A stretch of DNA of 33,890 nucleotides, taken from IMG/VR virus record IMGVR_UViG_3300028800_000829, positions 1 through 33,890 of that record; one strand, written 5' to 3'. Source of the stretch: a virus. The notes below the pieces were generated by a model. It did not search any database, was not told the DNA's origin, and saw only the letters and a list, made by a program, of their open reading frames with translations. Made by a program: the position numbers and the translations under genes. How positions within the stretch are numbered: the first letter of the stretch is position 1; every line of letters starts with the position of its first letter. Of this stretch, positions 33,853 through 33,890 are shown piece by piece.

Positions 33853-33890
33853 CTAGGCTTCGTGTGTCCAGCCGTGGACAGACTTGAGTT
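33853..33890 (-). CDS. 3' end of an upstream leftward gene (partial)
   Basis: On the minus strand a frame entering from the right edge encodes LKSVHGWTHEA and stops at TAG (33853-33855), 21 bases before the phosphoesterase start. It is too short to identify. Spacing suits the same operon. Confidence 0.4.
   Translation of the reverse strand, partial: LKSVHGWTHEA

Noticed and set aside
1-33890. CRISPR array, tRNA or rRNA genes
   Set aside because: No regular repeat-spacer array and no tRNA- or rRNA-like fold noticed; the dispersed 15-mers are kilobases apart.

Overview
The window reads as part of a tailed double-stranded DNA phage genome (or prophage) with podovirus-like virion genes. The evidence is a pair of tail-adaptor-like proteins, a nozzle-like tail protein with a beta-propeller look, tail-fibre proteins with standard phage fibre motifs, a Gln/Ala-rich internal virion protein, and a 2896-residue polyvalent virion protein. 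Genes are packed with 1-20 base overlaps and mostly have good Shine-Dalgarno sites. The host cannot be fixed from this window. Several fibre-region proteins start with Sec signal peptides and are Cys-rich, which suggests exchange with a diderm soil bacterium; an Acidobacteriota-type host is only my guess.

Layout. Positions 1-2341 (+): tail end of an unknown gene, a Zn-ribbon-like protein, a small HExxH protein, an adaptor-like protein and a short fibre-head protein. Positions 2322-12733 (+): five successive fibre or surface-like proteins, all with N-terminal signal-peptide-like sequences. Positions 12757-17490 (+): a second adaptor paralogue, an inserted GIY-YIG homing endonuclease with its own promoter, and the large nozzle-like protein. 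Positions 17490-21840 (+): small membrane and coiled-coil proteins (one frameshifted), a possible GNAT-like protein and internal virion proteins. Positions 21889-30579 (+): the giant polyvalent protein. Positions 30536-31414 (-): a second GIY-YIG endonuclease, lying antisense between the giant gene and a rightward terminator at about 31532-31563. Positions 31580-33890 (-): a leftward, translationally coupled operon with a dATP/dGTP diphosphohydrolase-like protein, a nucleoside deoxyribosyltransferase-like protein, a MazG-like protein, a small unknown protein and a metallophosphoesterase. It converges on the structural block.

The most unusual feature is a dispersed 15-base interrupted palindrome, GTCCATTATTCGGAC or its reverse complement, consensus GTCCR-RATAA-TGGAC, found ten times. 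Three copies overlap the final G of a TAG stop codon; two of these sit just upstream of the next Shine-Dalgarno site. One lies inside a signal-peptide coding sequence, one in the N-terminal extension of a virion protein, and one (with an imperfect end) in the nozzle gene. Four lie in the giant gene, each in an apparent inter-domain linker and all in the same reading frame, giving x-Pro-(Asn/Asp)-Asn-Gly. Two other linkers of the giant gene hide short out-of-frame ORFs with near-perfect ribosome binding sites. Together this suggests that the giant gene was assembled from once-separate genes, and that the repeat is a gene-boundary element: a regulator site, an RNA hairpin or a recombination joint.
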